A stretch of 64,000 nt of DNA, taken from contig NZ_JAMXSB010000009.1 in the NCBI RefSeq assembly GCF_024124665.1, forward strand, positions 1 to 64,000, given 5' to 3'. Positions within the stretch are counted from its first letter, which is position 1. The number at the start of each line of letters is the position of its first letter. This DNA comes from Pleionea sp. CnH1-48. GTDB lineage: Bacteria; Pseudomonadota; Gammaproteobacteria; Enterobacterales; Kangiellaceae. Under the pieces are notes generated by a model that worked only from the letters and a program-made list of their open reading frames with translations, was not told the origin of the DNA and did no database searches. Below, one piece after another: positions 61,784 to 64,000 of this stretch. The position numbers and the translations under genes are program-made.

Positions 61784-62323
61784 TCAGCTATGAGCTAACT
61801 CAGGTGCCGCTTTCTTTGATTGAATAAAGGATGTTACCAAGGTCACTATGGCACCAATCATAAAGACGGTAATAAACATGGTGAAGAATTGTACCGCTGG
61901 GCTTGAGAACATTTCTTTCTCTGACTCCAGACGTTTTAAAGTCTCAGCGATTTCAGCTTCACTGGCACCGCTATTTTTTACGCTCTCTACAAAGTATGAA
62001 TAGTATTCTTCCATAAATTCTGGATGGAAGATTTCTACATAAACCCAGTTAAAGATGCCAAACATAGTTCCTGCAATGGCGCTGATCGCTATACCTAGGC
62101 GGAATACCTGCCCAAAAGTGACGGATTGGCCTGGTTGCTGAAGGCGATATTCGTTGCAGGCAATGTAAATAACAAGCATGGATAAAATCATGGTGGAATA
62201 GCCAATGATTTCGCCAATGCGATAGTTCTCTGGAGCAGGTTTCATTAGCGCAAAACTGATACTAAAGATCAGTATCATCACGCCGCCACTTAGGAGTCCG
62301 TATTTTAGAATGGTTGATTTCAT
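61784..62323 (-). CDS. DUF4199 membrane protein
   Basis: The 179-residue protein has four membrane helices (about 5-25, 38-58, 72-95 and 145-168: FFTMFITVFMIGAIVTLVTS) and a charged segment between helices 3 and 4, as in the DUF4199 family, common in Bacteroidetes and some gammaproteobacteria. Function is unknown. It is encoded 84 bases after a LuxR-type regulator that also has membrane helices; the two form a likely operon. Confidence 0.75.
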   Translation of the reverse strand: MKSTILKYGLLSGGVMILIFSISFALMKPAPENYRIGEIIGYSTMILSMLVIYIACNEYRLQQPGQSVTFGQVFRLGIAISAIAGTMFGIFNWVYVEIFHPEFMEEYYSYFVESVKNSGASEAEIAETLKRLESEKEMFSSPAVQFFTMFITVFMIGAIVTLVTSFIQSKKAAPELAHS

Positions 62324-62407
62324 ATTTGTTTCTCGACAGTTATCTGGAAGCCTTATTTAAGGATTTGTGCAGGGTTTTGACCATCGCCCAAATGGGTGAA
62401 GCTTTTA

Positions 62408-62812
62408 TTACTCTATTAGTTTCAATAGCTTAGCTTCTGAGGCTGCTTGAGTTCGGTTATTGACCCCGAGTTTATCGTATAGCTTACTAATATGAGTTTT
62501 TATGGTATTGGGGGATAAATCCAGTAATTGGGCGATTTCTTTATTAGCGTAACCTTTAGCAATCAGATTCAATACTTCTAATTCTCGTGGACTAAATTGT
62601 GCCAGTAAGTCGGGATCTGCCATCGTCGCCTCTTGAACGGGTCGAGTAAAATACCAGGTGCCTGCAATGCCAATGAGTAAGAAGAAAAAACCGACCAGAC
62701 CGAGATAAGTGCTCAAAGTGATTTTGTAGCTAAAAAAGAAGTATTCCATTAATTGAAAAACAGCAAGCAGCAGAAATAAAACGATTCCATATCTGAGTAC
62801 CATTTTAGCCAT
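62408..62812 (-). CDS. Membrane-anchored LuxR-type HTH regulator
   Basis: The 134-residue protein has two N-terminal membrane helices (YGIVLFLLLAVFQLMEYFFF and YLGLVGFFFLLIGIAGTWYF) and a LuxR/GerE HTH at the C-terminus (FSPRELEVLNLIAKGYANKE, then IAQLLDLSPNTIKTHISKLY). There is no receiver domain, so the membrane part is presumably the sensing or localising module. It would bind DNA from the inner membrane. The DUF4199 gene downstream is a likely partner and target. The palindromes at 63020-63285 lie upstream. Confidence 0.85.
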   Translation of the reverse strand: MAKMVLRYGIVLFLLLAVFQLMEYFFFSYKITLSTYLGLVGFFFLLIGIAGTWYFTRPVQEATMADPDLLAQFSPRELEVLNLIAKGYANKEIAQLLDLSPNTIKTHISKLYDKLGVNNRTQAASEAKLLKLIE

Positions 62813-63019
62813 GAAGCCTAAACCTTCTTCTGAGACATAACAAAGTGTAAGTAACTAGAGGGCAACTGGCCCTAGTTGATTCTATGAAAAAAACGCTGCT
62901 AAGTGTATCGAAAGACTTATCCATAATGTGGTAAGTCTCATATTTGAGCTTAAAAAGTGGATACTATTTAAGAATGAAAGGAAATATACAATATAGTTTT
63001 TATTGTAAAAATGAATCAA
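62813..63019. other. Upstream region of the LuxR/DUF4199 operon
   Basis: About 200 AT-rich bases without a gene. It should hold the minus-strand promoter of the operon. Confidence 0.4.
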
Positions 63020-63034
63020 AATCACAGTGTGATT
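63020..63034. repeat. ATCAC/GTGAT palindrome 1
   Basis: AATCACAGTGTGATT is a perfect inverted repeat with three central bases. Confidence 0.65.
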
Positions 63035-63052
63035 CTGGACACCCACACTAAA

Positions 63053-63072
63053 ATCACGCAGTTCTGCGTGAT
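63053..63072. repeat. ATCAC/GTGAT palindrome 2
   Basis: ATCACGCAGTTCTGCGTGAT has nine-base perfect arms around TT. With the site at 63020 it suggests a regulator operator pair. Confidence 0.7.
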
Positions 63073-63260
63073 CCAAACTCGTAACGCGATGTATTTATTG
63101 GGATTAGTTATGAGCCATTCCGTTTTCCTCTAGTAGTCTTTTTCGAATACCTATTTAGTGTAATACCTTTTGAGCCAAAGCTCTATCAACCACTTTTTTT
63201 TGAGATTTTCGAATCTCAATATGTGTTATTTTCGTGTTCTGATGAGTAATTAATGAACAA

Positions 63261-63290
63261 AATCACGAATTCTTTGTGTGATCACAGTGT
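63261..63290. repeat. ATCAC/GTGAT palindrome cluster 3
   Basis: AATCACGAATTC and then GTGTGATCACAGTGTG, with a self-complementary GTGATCAC at 63278-63285. It has the same half-site as the two palindromes upstream. Confidence 0.6.
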
Positions 63291-63467
63291 GTAATTTTTC
63301 TGTTATCTATATAAAAATCAATAAGTTAACAGTGTTGTCATCTCATATCACATGAGAATCACGTATAAATCACAACATGAGCTTTTGAAATCAAGTTTAA
63401 TAATCTCAGGACGACGAGTTTTGACGTCTCTTTTTTATTTCATTCGTATTCGGTGGAGGTACACACG

Positions 63468-63875
63468 ATGGAAGCTATTTTTGATAAACACGGCGACGTA
63501 GTGTCGTGGTTAAGTAACGATATCATTTATGATCTCAATGGTACGGCAACAGCTTTAATTGAGTACAACAACGTATTCAGTTTTCCTGGTAAACATTTAG
63601 GTGTGATTGAAAAAGGTTATTTTCGTGATCATGCAGGACATGCCGTTGGTTTTCTTATCTGGGCTCACGAAGGACCCAAACTACCAGAAAGAGGTTTAGT
63701 GCCTCGTCCACCAGAAAAACAAATTATTCCTTATAACTTTGGTACATCAATGCCGCCAATTCCTTCTCGCCCAACCAGTGACTGGTCACCGTTAAACTGG
63801 CAAGAATTTACTTACGGTCAAGTGGGTGTCGGAGCCACTGGATTCGAGCAGCTAAGAACCGCATCAGCGCACTAA
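63468..63875 (+). CDS. 4-fold beta flower-type small protein
   Basis: A GTG at 63453 also opens the frame, but the ATG at 63468 follows a GGTGGAGG ribosome site and gives 135 residues. The N-terminal half (MEAIFDKHGDVVSWLSNDII, then YDLNGTATALIEYNNVFSF, HLGVIEKGYFRDHAGHAVGF) resembles the '4-fold beta flower' family: a 'FD..G..V.W...IYD..G' opening and a 'G..EKG.F.D..G..VGF' second part. The rest is Pro-rich and probably disordered. Function of that family is not known to me. Its long leader has repeated ATCAC/GTGAT palindromes. Confidence 0.6.
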   Translation: MEAIFDKHGDVVSWLSNDIIYDLNGTATALIEYNNVFSFPGKHLGVIEKGYFRDHAGHAVGFLIWAHEGPKLPERGLVPRPPEKQIIPYNFGTSMPPIPSRPTSDWSPLNWQEFTYGQVGVGATGFEQLRTASAH

Positions 63876-63915
63876 TTGGCTGCCTCCGCGAGAATGAAAT
63901 GATAATGGGTACAGC

Positions 63916-63937
63916 GCTGACGACAAATGTCGTTAGC
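63916..63937 (+). terminator. Terminator-like hairpin after the last gene
   Basis: GCTGACGAC pairs with GTCGTTAGC (one G-T pair) around AAAT. No T tract follows. Confidence 0.35.
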
Positions 63938-64000
63938 CTTGTGCCTGATTAGCATCCTGAGTTTTGAATAATATAGCCCGGCATAGAGTTTGCCGATGCC

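Noticed and set aside
62882-63076. Open frame of 64 codons on the minus strand upstream of the LuxR gene
   Set aside because: It covers the palindromes and has no recognisable protein character or ribosome site.

Overview
The window looks like chromosomal DNA of an AT-leaning, Gram-negative, probably aquatic gammaproteobacterium. The basis is the gene families present: GlyGly-CTERM (rhombosortase-type) proteins, PKD/PPC-tailed secreted enzymes, a DUF4212 plus sodium:solute symporter pair, an RND efflux pair and many TPR/HEAT proteins. I would guess a Kangiella/Aliikangiella-like or Alteromonadales-like lineage, but no marker gene here settles it.

Layout. 1-3000: the 3' end of an Rhs polymorphic toxin gene with a short array of small downstream genes, including an Imm26-like gene and a 46-codon truncated copy of the head of a neighbouring gene. 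3088-5560: an IS3-family element whose orfA is split by a complete IS30-family element. 6008-6855: nine tRNA genes, all on the minus strand. 7510-9234: a possible very small gene, a strong palindrome, a DUF2975 membrane protein with its small HTH partner, and a VOC protein. 9341-13215: a secreted esterase with a LytS/LytR-type two-component system, bounded by a degenerate second copy of the VOC gene tail. 14452-18294: an ECF sigma factor, anti-sigma factor and two exported HEAT-repeat proteins in one likely operon. 18495-25041: a secreted amidohydrolase, an NTF2-like exported protein, and two large secreted enzymes (trypsin-like protease and alpha/beta hydrolase) that share PKD and PPC modules. 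25519-28647: a one-protein hybrid two-component regulator with an AraC output. 28736-31254: a DUF4212/sodium symporter operon.

31522-40310 holds a beta/gamma-crystallin plus metzincin protease, a His-tailed HEAT-like protein, a TPR Ser/Thr kinase, an exported protein of unknown function, an FHA protein and a DUF4407 coiled-coil membrane protein. The kinase and FHA protein suggest a phospho-signalling neighbourhood. 40311-48705 has two GlyGly-CTERM beta-propeller-like proteins, a decayed type I phosphodiesterase/alkaline phosphatase pseudogene, an SGNH lipoprotein and a CadC-like regulator with a PD40 propeller. 48857-53024 has a membrane protein, a large exported repeat protein, a Fic/VbhA-type toxin-antitoxin pair and a CAU-anticodon tRNA. 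53488-61753 carries transport functions: an RND adaptor and pump, then a TetR regulator divergent from an ABC exporter with two matching operator palindromes between them. The window ends with a DUF4199/LuxR pair, a cluster of ATCAC/GTGAT palindromes, and a small protein resembling the 4-fold beta flower family.

The most unusual spots are the Rhs immunity-type array with its duplicated gene head, the nested IS pair, the VOC-tail duplication flanking the esterase/LytTR block, the crystallin-metzincin fusion, the kinase/FHA/DUF4407 block, and the palindrome-rich leader before the last gene. All functions are assigned from visible motifs and remembered family features; no database search was possible.
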